Assembly: GCA_009760855.2 (NCBI GenBank)
Contig: WPIO01000001.1
Span: forward strand, 21,914,501 to 21,978,500
Length of the DNA stretch: 64,000 nucleotides
Reading direction: 5' to 3'
Source of the DNA: Cristatella mucedo
Lineage: Eukaryota > Bryozoa > Phylactolaemata > Cristatellidae
Shown here: positions 44,188 to 52,906 of the stretch, in pieces
How the letters are laid out: every line of letters starts with the position of its first letter
How positions within the stretch are numbered: the first letter of the stretch is position 1
Position numbers and translations under genes: made by a program
The notes under the pieces: generated by a model
Told to the model about the DNA's origin: nothing
The model's database searches: none
What the model saw: the letters and a program-made list of their open reading frames with translations, nothing else

Positions 44188-47081
44188 ACAGATATACACT
44201 ACGTCAGCCTTCAGACCACATTTATGACAAGGTTTTATCGGTCAAGTCGGCCTGTTTCCAGCTGAGGAACATAGCCTAAATTAGGGCCTTCTTAGAGAAG
44301 AGTAGGTCAGCTAAACTAGTTCACTCGTTTGTGGCATGACGTCCAGGTGTTGGCATTTCTTTTTATTTAGGACTTCTAGCATGTACTCTTAATTCTAGAC
44401 AACTCTGCAGTGGTTCAGGTCCTATCTCAGTGGGAGACTCCAGAGTGTTGACGTGAATGGACAAAGATCATCTGAAGTACCTCTAAAATATGGAGTACCT
44501 CAGGGCTCTGTGCTAGGTCCGGTCCTTTTCACCGTTTATACTCTCCCTCTTGCTGATGTGATTGCCAAGCACAATCTAGGCTTTCACTTCTATGCGGATG
44601 ACACTCAGTTGTACCTTTGCTTTGATCCCTCCCAGCCTTCGAGCACCTCAAATTCTCTCAACTCACTTGCTGCATGCATTGATGACATCCGATTATGGAT
44701 GGCAGCAAATTTTCAAAAACTAAACGATGATAAAACTAACTTACTAGTTATGGGCAAACCTAGTGTGATTCAGAAATTGGAAAGGCTGACTTTCAAAATT
44801 GGCTCTGCCAGCATATCTCCAGTTGAATCAGCTCGAAATCTAGGTGTCATATTCCAAAGCGACCTCTCGTTAGACGACCACATCAGCTCCACAGTCAAAT
44901 CAGCCTATTTTCAGCTTCATAACATTGCTAAAATTAGGGCTTGTTTAGATAAGGATACCACGTCCAAGTTGGTCCATGCATTCGTGACATCTCGTCTCGA
45001 CTTCTGCAACTCACTGCTTACTGGCCTACCAGCATGTGCGATCAGGCGATTGCAGCTGGTGCAAAACTCTGCAGCTAGGCTTGTCTGTCGTGAGCATCGC
45101 AGTTGCCACATTACTCCACTTCTCGCCGACCTGCACTGGTTACCAGTCAAGCAACGGATTGACTTCAAGGTTTTGTCGCTCACTTTTAGGTCTCTTCATT
45201 CTATGGCTCCAGCCTATCTTTCAGATATACTGCCCCATCAGGCCAAGCATCGTACCACTCGCTTTTCGGAATTCCAACAGTCTAGAAATACCTCGTACAA
45301 ACCTTAAATCCTTTGGAGACCGTGCATTTAGCTCGTATGCTCCCAAAGCCTGGAACTCCCTCCCGACCTGCGTCAGAACATCCCTTGACCTGACCACATT
45401 TAAAAGGAACTTAAAAACACACCTATTTAGGACAGCATTTAGTGGGTCCCTGTGATTCGTCCTTGTTGTGCTTATGCGTGCTGACACTGTGCATGCTGCC
45501 ACTAACCACATTTGCATGCTGACCCTGTGCATGTCACCCCTAACCATATTATTCATTTTGTTTGTTTTTCAAGCATGATTTTACTTACTATTCTATTGCG
45601 TATCACTTTGCAGCGAATGTAAAGCGCCTAGAAAGAGATTAAGTTCTCTGAGGGCGCTTTATCAAGTGCAATATTATTATTATTATTATTATTAGAGCTC
45701 AATTCAGCAGCTCAAATGGTCTTCTGTCAATTGTGTAGCTGCCATATCCAACCACTTCTGCCTGAGTTTCACTGGCTCACGGTAAAGCATCGAAGCGATT
45801 TCAAGATTCTTGGTCTGGCTTACAAGTCGCTTCACCCACTTGCACCAGCTAGCAAACCAACCTCCCTGCTCATCTAGTGTACTCTGTCAGCATACATTCT
45901 TTCGAATCTAGTCACCTTTAGGTTCCTCTCAGTAAATTGAAATATTGTAATGGTCGTCGCATGCACCGTAAGTCCGGATACAGTCACTACCTAAAATGAC
46001 CACCTACTACTGTCAATGCATTATTTAAGTCTCAGATAGGAAGCATCTGCTCCATTTGCCTTTCTCGTCGCCCATGTGAACATGTCTTTGTTGTTCCCTT
46101 GTGCTTGGTGAGGTTACATATGCACGATTCAGTGCATGGTACTAGGTAAAGATCCTACAAACCGCAGGCTCTGGGTGTCCTCTAGCTTGCTTTATTTATA
46201 GCATGAGAATCGAAGCACGATAACTGCTTGCTATTGCAAGCGTTTTTAAACACGATATCATTCATGTCACTAACCCTTTATCACTGATTATCTTGCAGCG
46301 AGTTCTCAAGCTCTTGAATAAAGATTGAGTTCTCTAAACGACCCATTATTATTATCTAGAATGACATAAAGCTAAGCAGGACTAAGACTTGTTAAGCTGG
46401 GGTGTTCACTAGAGCATTCGACGACTAAGCGACTTGTGGCAGTTGGATATTTTGGGTCACATGCACAAAACGCAGCAAGGAGGATATGTGTGTCACAACC
46501 AAGGAAGTAAGTAGCAAAGATGTAGCAGCCTCCAACGATTTCAAAGAATGCATCCGAGGAGGAACAAGCAGATGATATCGGTAGAGAAAGCGGCCGAGGT
46601 TTCAGCCAAGCAATTAATCACGAAGCGCATTTTCAAACTTGCCACGGCGGCCATAGCACTGAAGCACATGCCAAAGACACTGGCATGACTCGCCCGGCCG
46701 GTACGCGGGACTTAACTCAGGCCCATTTACTAGACGTACTGGAAACGTAAGTGTAACAAAAGACGTAGAACTCTATCAGCACTGAGCGATACACAAGATA
46801 CACAGCGGAATATCCTGAACAAACAACTACGTCCGTACCGTCACTGGAGAATCAATCCGCTGAACATTTCCCTCTTCGATGAGGATCTCTCGGGCCTTCG
46901 AGCACAATGCTTTGACTTCGCTTTCCTTTATATATTCGCACCGTCGGAGCTGTTCTATTTGCCTGAATGAATGCAAAAGTATGCACAGAGCTGAACTGGG
47001 CTGGAAGAACGTACCAGGCAGAACAGGCAAATGCAGTTGATTCGTCAATAAATACCTGTCTAAGTCACTGCAGTCCGTCAT
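32238..47081 (-). CDS. PPP4C: Serine/threonine-protein phosphatase 4 catalytic subunit
   Basis: PP4c removes phosphate from serine and threonine in DNA repair, centrosome and splicing factors, bound to regulatory subunits. Eight coding exons on the minus strand: 47081-47056, 46962-46839, 43686-43534, 38871-38698, 37834-37708, 34893-34704, 32480-32402 and 32288-32238. They total 924 nt, 307 codons plus stop, matching the human protein length. Every junction is GT-AG and in phase. Metal-binding and catalytic residues of the PPP family are present: Asp54 and His56 in GDIHG, Asp82 in GDFVDRG, Asn114-His115 in RGNHE, His164 in VHGG, His238 in CRAHQ. The C terminus is PDYFL, keeping the terminal Leu that is carboxymethylated in this family. 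It begins MTDCSDLDR, where human has MAEISDLDR; PP6 and PP2A start differently, so PP4 is secure. Introns 2 and 3 are packed with LINE, SINE and Tc1 remnants. Confidence 0.97.
32402..32480 (-). CDS. PPP4C: PPP4C exon 7
   Basis: The acceptor is 'tgctccccag'. Encodes '[20 protein letters not shown]' then FEAAPQ, preceded by the split Arg codon CG|A. The donor is CAG|gtacgt. Confidence 0.95.
32481..34703. other. PPP4C intron 6
   Basis: No identifiable transposon. A perfect 20-bp tandem duplication lies at 33131-33170. The 33480-33570 stretch is AT-rich. Confidence 0.6.
33131..33170. repeat. 20-bp perfect tandem duplication
   Basis: The unit 'aagccaggctaacaatgaca' occurs twice in direct succession without any difference, pointing to a recent slippage or duplication. 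Confidence 0.95.
34704..34893 (-). CDS. PPP4C: PPP4C exon 6
   Basis: The acceptor is 'ctttttttgtag'. Encodes '[20 protein letters not shown]', '[20 protein letters not shown]', '[20 protein letters not shown]' and CYR. It carries His238 (CRAHQ) and the YCYR that sets PP4 and PP6 close to PP2A. The donor is CG|gttcgt. Confidence 0.96.
35215..35465 (-). repeat. LINE-B 3' fragment in PPP4C intron 5
   Basis: The minus strand 'gtggagcttgcggccacaattcttgctacataac ... ctacttctgtgctacttcc ... ctaccgaaagctagtaagac ... aaactctccaccatcaacacc' follows the LINE-B 3' end, with a diverged 3' terminus. Confidence 0.75.
36338..37095 (-). pseudogene. Tc1-like transposon remnant with one terminal repeat
   Basis: Near 37085-36970 the minus strand reads '[18 protein letters not shown]' and, in another frame, '[15 protein letters not shown]'. 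Both fit the N-terminal DNA-binding half of Tc1 transposases. At the other end 'cactgcgctccaaaagttta' (36338) is a Tc1-type terminal inverted repeat, directly preceded by the TA target at 36336-36337. The catalytic half between them is not recognisable. The outer end at 37095 is lost in a microsatellite. Confidence 0.6.
37108..37331. repeat. Compound ATGC/TAGA/TACA/CA microsatellite
   Basis: Runs of ACGT, ATGC, ATAGATAC, ATGC again, ATAC and finally (CA)n follow each other. Long frames rich in MHAC or VCVC here are artefacts. Confidence 0.96.
37708..37834 (-). CDS. PPP4C: PPP4C exon 5
   Basis: The acceptor is 'gttgctgcag'. Encodes '[20 protein letters not shown]', '[20 protein letters not shown]' and PE. 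His164 of VHGG binds metal; [10 protein letters not shown] and [11 protein letters not shown] are PP4/PP2A-type blocks. The donor is G|gtatgt. Confidence 0.96.
38025..38205 (-). repeat. SINE-B in PPP4C intron 4, best-preserved copy
   Basis: The minus strand begins 'ggtgagccgtgatggcacac', then 'caggtaaggtggttgc' (A-box region), the 24-nt palindrome at 38142-38165, 'gtgggttcgattcctgc' (B box), 'ctctttatcgccactgcaagcggtgg', and ends 'gctatacaaaaagaggctgtttaatcagct'. It is co-linear with PPP4C transcription. Confidence 0.92.
38698..38871 (-). CDS. PPP4C: PPP4C exon 4
   Basis: The acceptor is 'gatttcttttcag'. Encodes '[20 protein letters not shown]', '[20 protein letters not shown]' and '[18 protein letters not shown]'. 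Asn114 and His115 of RGNHE are catalytic. The donor is AAG|gtaaga. Confidence 0.97.
39480..40000 (+). repeat. LINE-C 3' fragment in PPP4C intron 3
   Basis: 'ctgatctgtcgtcaacagcagcaactgccagtcacaccatttctg', then 'ggtcacttcaacagattgcaccag' and 'tcgaaagtctggaactcactttcggcttctgcc', parallel the C-terminal ORF2 blocks of LINE-C at 61890-62270. A 'ttacttattatcaaggcatcga' unit is doubled near 39585-39630. Confidence 0.7.
40603..42350 (-). repeat. LINE-A copy in PPP4C intron 3, longest LINE-A
   Basis: From 42350 downward the minus strand has '[20 protein letters not shown]', '[20 protein letters not shown]', '[20 protein letters not shown]' (RT fingers), '[12 protein letters not shown]', the active-site box '[12 protein letters not shown]', '[20 protein letters not shown]', and a 3'UTR with 'tagcgccctcagagaactcaatctctttc' reversed, ending at a TAATAATAATGATAAT tail. 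Scattered frameshifts and stops. It lies in the sense direction of PPP4C. Confidence 0.92.
42475..42700 (+). pseudogene. Tc1-like transposase remnant, catalytic half
   Basis: At 42509 one frame reads FQDDND, then a stop, then KYTA. This is the Tc1 'QqDNDPKHt' block carrying the second catalytic Asp, with the proline codon now a stop. Another frame then reads '[20 protein letters not shown]' (42612-42671), the final block of the triad. The frameshift between the two and the stop show that it is dead. The tail 42690-42775 is a degenerate repeat of 'cacatcgcatacactgacacgcactttgaa'. Confidence 0.82.
42970..43100 (+). repeat. SINE-B with internal deletion, PPP4C intron 3
   Basis: Head 'gtgagccgtgatgggacactaagtaaggcggttgctcttcacgacctcggtc' jumps straight to 'caagcagtggtgatagcc' and 'gctacacaaaaagaggcagttaaatta'. 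The B-box half and about 50 bases are missing. Confidence 0.85.
43534..43686 (-). CDS. PPP4C: PPP4C exon 3
   Basis: The acceptor is 'tatccctaaag'. Encodes '[20 protein letters not shown]', '[20 protein letters not shown]' and [11 protein letters not shown]. Asp54, His56 and Asp82 bind the two metals. The donor is AAG|gtaggt. It sits between two LINE-A copies in inverted orientation (40603-42350 and 44395-45695). Confidence 0.97.
43890..44075 (+). repeat. SINE-B copy, PPP4C intron 2
   Basis: B-box-like 'gtgggttcgagtgctgcagaaggcaattct' and body 'aaagggccttctactgcttcaca..tggggttgttgaatgagctc' are diverged SINE-B. The head has its own 11-bp hairpin: 43911-43921 pairs with 43928-43938 over a 6-nt loop. 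Confidence 0.65.
44115..44186. repeat. (CA)n microsatellite
   Basis: A long CA run directly follows the SINE-B copy; in PPP4C transcript sense it reads (TG)n. Confidence 0.96.
44240..44380 (+). repeat. Small LINE-A fragment
   Basis: 'gtttccagctgaggaacatagcctaaattagggccttcttagag ... agctaaactagttcactcgtttgtggc' matches LINE-A 44908-44985, decayed. It immediately precedes the larger LINE-A copy in the same direction. Confidence 0.7.
44395..45695 (+). mobile_element. LINE-A, 5'-truncated, nearly intact RT C-terminal half
   Basis: An open frame at 44453-45307 gives 284 residues: '[20 protein letters not shown]', the catalytic box '[17 protein letters not shown]', '[20 protein letters not shown]', '[20 protein letters not shown]', '[20 protein letters not shown]' and '[20 protein letters not shown]'. 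An extra T near 45271 (gaattcc) throws the last about 50 residues into the next frame. After the stop come the 3'UTR, the gcgcctag...gcgcttta block and (ATT)n at 45672-45694. The start near 44395 is a 5' truncation. The family is CR1/L2-like by motif. It lies antisense to PPP4C in intron 2 and is one of the youngest insertions. Confidence 0.95.
45697..46358 (+). repeat. LINE-C 3' fragment, adjoining the LINE-A tail
   Basis: 'ccatatccaaccacttctgcctgagtttcactggctcacggtaaagcatcgaagcgatttcaag' is the C-terminal 'HItPLL.eFHWL.vK.R.dFKiL' block. The end 'gcagcgagttctcaagctcttgaataaagattgagttctctaaacgaccc' plus ATTATTAT is the diverged shared tail. Confidence 0.72.
46839..46962 (-). CDS. PPP4C: PPP4C exon 2
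   Basis: The acceptor is 'ttcattcag'. Encodes '[20 protein letters not shown]' and '[20 protein letters not shown]' T. The QIEQLRRC start distinguishes PP4 from PP2A and PP6. The donor is ACG|gtacgg. Confidence 0.96.
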
Positions 47082-47091
47082 GGTATACCTG
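47056..47091 (-). CDS. PPP4C: PPP4C exon 1 of the coding part
   Basis: ATG is at 47081-47079, in context 'gtataccATGacg'. It encodes MTDCSDLD and two bases of Arg9. The donor is AG|gtattt. Upstream, 'aaatttttgtttcag' at 47092 looks like an acceptor, so this exon is probably only about 36 bases and is preceded by a 5'UTR intron. Confidence 0.9.
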
Positions 47092-47460
47092 CTGAAACAA
47101 AAATTTCAACGCTATTGAAAACGCCGACACCTATTACGTGCGGCGAAAGCAATCTGCTGCGGCTTACGCTGATCGTGGTCTGTGATCAGATGGCTGGCTG
47201 ATTAGGCGTTACGACGCAGTGGCGATTAACGCAAGAACAATAGAGTCTATACGCTTACCTCCGAAGTGATGGTCAAATGTAGAGCGCGTACCACAATACC
47301 CAGATCTGGTGGCTCACTTTTCTCACAGCGCGGCGAGTCTACTGCGGAAAATTCGCAGCCAGGCTCGGTAACCGGGTACGACTACACTAAGCGGAAGCAG
47401 TGAAAGATCCCCGAGACAGTGCAAGTCAAAAACAGGAGAGCTTACATGTTATCAGAAATA
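47092..47460 (-). promoter_or_regulatory. PPP4C 5'UTR intron and promoter region
   Basis: On the minus strand a good donor 'cggag|gtaagcg' ends a possible noncoding exon at 47259, and the acceptor is at 47092, giving a 166-base intron. Sequence above 47259 is moderately CpG-rich with no TATA box seen. Transcription start cannot be fixed from sequence alone. Confidence 0.5.
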
Positions 47461-50039
47461 ACTCAAAAATATAATTTATATTTAAAATAATAATTTCTTT
47501 AGAGCTTTATATATGAATTTAGTTTTCCCTAATAGTTGATGTATTGAGTATAACATGGATGCCCTGTCGACGCCGCCAGTTAGTAGACATGTTGATTAAC
47601 TTCAGGTTATTCCCGCCGTTCCGTAGCTGTAGTGTTGACTAAGAAAAGGCTCGTACAATTATGCCCTTAATATATTCGCGGTGTTTACACCACTGCGAAG
47701 CAGTTAGTATCCACCAATCTTCTGCTTAAAGGGTACCTCGGTCGCTTCCGGTATACGGGGTGCAAACTGGGCTGATTCGATCCTGGCCGTTATTCGGGAT
47801 GGCAACCTGCTGCTATTGGCACTTCAGGCTGCTGCTAGCGGCACCACAGGCCCCAAGCTATGTTGAGGAAGTATAATCCATATGTTTAAGGAATTTCCTG
47901 AGCGTCGGACTTGGGTGCACGCTGCACGGGTGACTAGTTGTTTGCAGCGAATAGAACGACCTGCCGGTCGTGCAGCTTCAGCCGTACTTGGGCGCAGCCG
48001 TGTCCGTTCTAGAAGAAGTGCAGTGCCTCCAAACGTGCATTCCACTTCTTTCTGTCTACATTCACGGCGCGTAGGCATTGCCGGCTAAGTAGCCTTGGCT
48101 AATTAACTGGCAATGCTCGTTACGTAGAGGTAGGATAGTATCTAGACATAGCCGCACTGCGATTAAGTCATCTCGGGCGCGAGGGTGCCCTGTCAAAGCA
48201 ATTTACGAGCACGCAGGAGGTGAGACGTCTTATTTGCTGAAGTCAATGTCGCTACGCCTTCTCTTACCACTGCACCGCGACGTACCAGTATGCACCTTAG
48301 CCGATAAGATGCTTCGCAACGGCGTAACGGCGTAACTATTGCAGCTGCCAACTGGAGCTAAGCTAGCCTTCAAATGGCATCTTTCAGTGTTTTGGTGTTG
48401 CCAGTTGAGGACTATCACCATCGCAACTTACTGCTCAGCATGTGCTAATAGCGATCGGCATCGTTGCATCGTACTGAACCAATGGTTGTTAATTTATAGG
48501 TCTTCGCGGTTACCCGCTAGACCTTCACTCGCCCGTAGTTATGCCGGTACCTAGCCGTGTGGGTTTCTCATTCTGGCTCGGAAGGAACGGCGGCTTAATG
48601 CCGCCATCTCTTTATTATATAATCGCATTCGCCCACATCAAGTGCACAACTAGGGCAACACTAGACGCTAAACACTTGAGGGGAAGCGTAATCCTCGGTC
48701 GTTCGTAACTGGCCGCGTTGCCCAGGAGGATCAGTGCACCGTAGCCGGAGATTCGAGGGGCTGCACGATGGAGGACTGTAGCGGTACCGACAACGTTGTT
48801 GCTGGGAGCGGCCTCAAGTACAACTAAGGGGTGCGTGCAATGACTAGAGCTCTACTTAAGCGGCCTCGAGGCCTGCGTCTTTGTTCGTGACCGCTGGTTT
48901 TGTTTGCGCCGGTGACCAGAAATACCGGCATCCGATCGCTCGAGTGCTTCGCGACGGCTACCACTCTGTGATGGATCATTGACGCCGGAGGGAATATAGG
49001 GGCCCGCGAACACTGGACGGAGGATCTACGAGTGCTCAGACTGCCCAAGCAGCCGCATGCTCTCAAGTGGTTGAGGGGCGGACAGTGGCTCTCGGCGGAT
49101 GACGCGGATGCAGTACGGCACAAATCCGTGTACTGGCGGCACCTGTGGGACATCCATCTACCTACTGCTGCCAGCTGTCGGGCGGGTTCGCAACGAACAA
49201 TGGCTCGACAGTGCAAAAATAATGCATACATTGAATATAAGGACTGCGTGAGGAGTAAACGGAGAGAGGGCTAGATCCTTCGACGCCGGCAGCCATCTTG
49301 AGTGCGTTGACTTGGCTTGGCAGGCGTGGTTTCTGATAACTTAAGCGTTTTTGTTGTTGGAGCCAGAACACTTGTTGCTCGGTCGCGATACCCAGCCCAA
49401 AGACAGGTGGCACGGAGGGCTATCACACTCCGTGCCACAACGCACGACTGGACGTCTGGATGACTTCTGAGGACTCGTGCCGACTGCCGCGAGCTAGTAC
49501 TCTCATCCACACATCCTGTCCCAACTCGTAGGTACGCTTGGCCCAGGTGCATGACCCCTCCCGCTGGCCGCCTCAGATGGATATCAGCTCCCCTTACCCG
49601 CAAGTGAACTCTATTAAGAGTACACTGGGCCGAACGTTAGAATTCCACCCAGCCGATTCTAAGCGTGCTTCGAGCATCGTCCGAGCCACGGCCAGCCCAG
49701 TCTATGTGTAGCCGTATCTGCGCTGCACGCTTCAGCGGTCTGAAAGTCAGCTGCTTTCCTCCTTCGGGAATGAATGACCTCGATACGCTTCAGCTAAAGC
49801 ATGTACTGTACTAATCGGTTGTAGGCTTCCTCGTCAGCTTAAATACCCAGAAAGAGATTCAGTAACCGTAGAGCGAAATAAAGTTCTTAATTAGTGTTAG
49901 TATTATCTCTACCAGTGGTATTTGCACAGCCTGAGCTTTGCTTAACTAAAGTTATTTGTAGCAATTGAAAGCTGCAAAAGTCGAATCATCCATGAGCGGC
50001 TAGCTTGACGACCCCAATCTCATAATAGCTAAGACAAGG
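47461..50039. other. No recognisable gene
   Basis: GC-moderate and open in several frames near 47824-48088 and 48824-49603, but none shows a known motif or a splice chain. A weak LINE-tail-like 'aaatacccagaaagagattcag' occurs near 49840 without its coding part. Confidence 0.45.
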
Positions 50040-50190
50040 TTGGCTGATTCAACAGCCTCGTTGTAGAAGAGCCTTACCTACTATCACCGCCGCTTGCACT
50101 GGGCAATGAAGGACTGCCCGCTGCCGGACTCAAACCCAAAACCAGAGTCGTCAAGAACGAGAGCCTTACCCCTGGGCTGGCTATGATCCA
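50040..50190 (-). repeat. SINE-B copy
   Basis: 'ggctgattcaacagcctcgttgtagaagagccttacctactatcaccgccgcttgcactgggcaatgaaggactgcccgctgccggactcaaaccc' is the reversed SINE-B tail, body and B box. The head is degraded. Confidence 0.82.
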
Positions 50191-51148
50191 GGGGCTTAAT
50201 ACTGTCAATTGTCAGTTAATATAAATATGGCTGCAAGACTGTTTAACAAATCCCAGAGGTTCAGCCACGTGTCTCATTTGCTGTAGGAGCTTCGATGGGT
50301 CTAGGTCGATCGAGGGACACAGAGCAGAATTCGTACTCTGACCGGCAAGTCCACCATGGCTTGGCTTCATCGTGCGTAGCTGAACTCTGGGACCAGTTTC
50401 AGCATAGTATACTCGTGCTCCCAGGTCCTCTGTAGATGATGAGTTAGTTGCTCCACTCATGCGCTTAAAAACCGTCGGCCACAGAAGCTTTTGCTCTTCA
50501 GGTCCTTGACTTCGGAACTCACTTCCACAGTTCTTACGATACGGCATATATTCTCGTGCTGCTGTCGCACATCCTTTCCAGATATCCTGAGCGGCCACTT
50601 CCATGCCGCGAACTTCCCCGACTGCTCTCCTAACTCAGCTATGCTTCTTACTTTCTCTTTGCTGCGCTAGATGAAATCCGTTGGCTACAGAATGCGTACC
50701 GAAAGCCGCTTAGGCTGTGAGTGCGTTGTGCTACTATGGCTCCAGCATCGGTAAATTTCTTAAGGTCTCACGGAGACACAAGCGTCGACGTAAGTGATAA
50801 AAGCAACTGAATTTGTGTTCCTTTCAAAGCGTATTGTTGTACGACAGTGTCTCCGGCGGCGGCTGTTCTAGTGGGACTTTCTCACCGAGACACAGCTGGC
50901 GCACGTGAGCGATAAACGAGATTCTCCTTTATTACTCTCAATAGGCGCACATACGAGAGCGCCATCAATCGCAGGCGATGGCACGAAATACAACATACTT
51001 TGGTGGCCTGACGCTGGGCTGCGCCAATGGCTTAACTATTGGCCACATCAGCGTCAGGACGCTTCGCTAATTACAACAGCAGAAGCCGCAGGCGCACACT
51101 GCTGTATGAATATGAGAGCTCGGAAAATAACTCAAGTCGGGAAATATC

Positions 51149-51247
51149 ACCCTTTGCAGAAAATGTAAAGCGCCTAGGAAGAGATTTAGTTCTCTGAGGG
51201 CGCTTTATCAAGTGCATTATTATTATTATTATTATTATTATATCCCT
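51149..51247 (+). repeat. LINE-A tail-only insertion with 15-bp target-site duplication
   Basis: Only about 65 bases of LINE-A 3' end ('aaatgtaaagcgcctaggaagagatttag ... gggcgctttatcaagtgc') and (ATT)n are present. They are flanked by perfect direct repeats 'aagtcgggaaatatc' at 51134-51148 and 51248-51262. This is an extreme 5' truncation. Confidence 0.92.
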
Positions 51248-51329
51248 AAGTCGGGAAATATCCCTAGTCGCAGAGTAAGCCTGAATCCGGTATAATCCGG
51301 AGCCCGGAAATAATCCGGACATTGGTAGC

Positions 51330-51355
51330 AGGATGCCGAGCTTGGCATCCTGCCA
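51330..51355. repeat. 10-bp perfect hairpin
   Basis: 'gcaggatgcc' pairs with 'ggcatcctgc' over the loop 'gagctt'. It could be a transposon end structure, but no matching element end was found. Confidence 0.85.
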
Positions 51356-51515
51356 GTAATTGCTGGCCAAAGCAAGAGCCGCTGGTGCGGCCGATCGCAA
51401 AGTAGTAGGGCCAGGCGCACTCAAACAAGCGCTCTATAGATAACTCTCCTTCGTAAAGCCCAATTAGTCTTTGTGTCTCTATGGAGATACAGACGAAGAT
51501 GCACGACATAACATA

Positions 51516-52906
51516 ACAATATTCTTGTATTAACGCGAGCTACAAACTTACGGGCCGCAAAGCAAGACCATGCACTGCGTGGCCATCGGGACGAGGAAGT
51601 GGTCGGCAATAATGTTGAGTTTAGCTCGCAGCCTCTTTAAACTGTTGGAGCATTTTGGCTCAGAGTAATTAAGCGGAAGCGAAGGCGGCTACAAAAGATG
51701 CGATAGACTTAGCAGTGAGACAAAAATAATGTTTCGCGAGAGCTTTAATTGGAGTTTCCACCGGAAACCTGCAGAGCAATAGCATCCCTCGTCAGCGGCA
51801 ATGAGTTGAGCGAAGGAGAGGCTTGCTGGGCGTGGCTCTGCGGGAGTCCGAGGCTGCGAGTAGAAGGCTGAGATACCGCTGCAGACATTCAGCTCGGCAC
51901 GAAGGACTTCGGCTCGACGGGCCTCGGAGGCTGGAGCGCACGAGGTTAGTCACACCGGATGATCGCGTTTAGTTTAGGGGTCGCACTCGTTCGGGTGGCG
52001 CTGACTAAATTCTCGAAATTGGGTGGCGTCTGCTAAAGTATAGTAGAAACCATTCATCTTGAGGGCTAATCGGCTTAACGACAAGACTGTCGTTTTTGCA
52101 GTGCCCTAATAGAGCTAAATCCAGGCGCTTTACAACTTCCTTCACGGGAATCAATAACCGCGGGCTGTTGGTGTAACAGGGGCGCTAACAGGTAACGACC
52201 GCAAGGAATGGAGATATATCGGATGACTAGTGAGAATGCTAGCTCATGCCATGCGACGAAAGGGGGGACCTAGTTACTGTAGAATGTGTGCGACTGCGGC
52301 ATCGGCTCAGCCTAAGGGGTGCAAAATGCCATCGCATTCCACTCGAAAATCCACTCTAAAATCTCAATCCGCGCGAAAATTGGCAGGCAGTCGGAGGTGG
52401 GCGGTGCGGAGCTAAAAATTTTAGTGACTATACACTGTCATTATAATATATCTACCCAATTTCATGCGATTGCGAACGGCTCGTGCAAGTGGGCGGCTAA
52501 GACGGCGGCCTTTACCGAAAGTCACTTAAATCTTCCTCAAATCCAGAGGAAATTGATTGCCAAAAGATTCAACTCAATTCTTGTTCAATTCAATTTGGTT
52601 GAATAATAAACTGCACTACGTTCAAGTGTACCCGAAAAATGTTTCGCCATTTCGCGCTCGCGTTTTCATGAAGCCATTTCAACAATAGGATATGAAATGA
52701 TCTGGGATAAGGAGGAAGCACTAAACAGAGAGCTCATTTACTCACTGACGTTAGTTACTCGGTTAGTTACTTTTCCGTTAATTAGTTACGTTAGTGCACT
52801 TACTGCCGATCGAGCAACGGGCGTCTTGCACCTTTGGGCAAACTCGCGGTTCTCTTCAATAAATGCAGCTGTGTGATGCCGTAGATGCTTTCAAGGAAAT
52901 CGGTGC
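51516..52906. other. No recognisable gene
   Basis: 51780-52300 is fairly CpG-rich. Four TTAGTTAC-like units lie at 52750-52795. No coding motif identified. Confidence 0.45.

Larger units (their letters stand above)
50736..51424. mobile_element. Unidentified insertion inside LINE-B
   Basis: About 690 bp with no known coding domain. It holds an internal direct repeat ('tctcac.gagacaca.....cg.acgt.ag.gataaa' at 50765 and 50878), a LINE-A tail at 51149-51247 and a perfect 10-bp hairpin at 51330-51355. Its edges give no clear terminal inverted repeats, so its class is unknown. Confidence 0.45.
50505..51515 (+). repeat. LINE-B 3' end split by a 690-bp insertion
   Basis: 50505-50735 follows the LINE-B C-terminal coding end to 'gtaccgaaagccgcttaggctgtgagtgcg'. 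The LINE-B sequence resumes at about 51425 with 'gctctatagataactctccttcgtaa' and runs to 'ctatggagatacagacgaagatgcacgacataacat' at 51515. The intervening 50736-51424 is foreign. Confidence 0.75.

Noticed and set aside
48824-49603. Possible gene in the open frames at 48.8-49.6 kb
   Set aside because: Frames overlap on both strands, none has a recognisable motif, and no splice signals join them into a longer protein.
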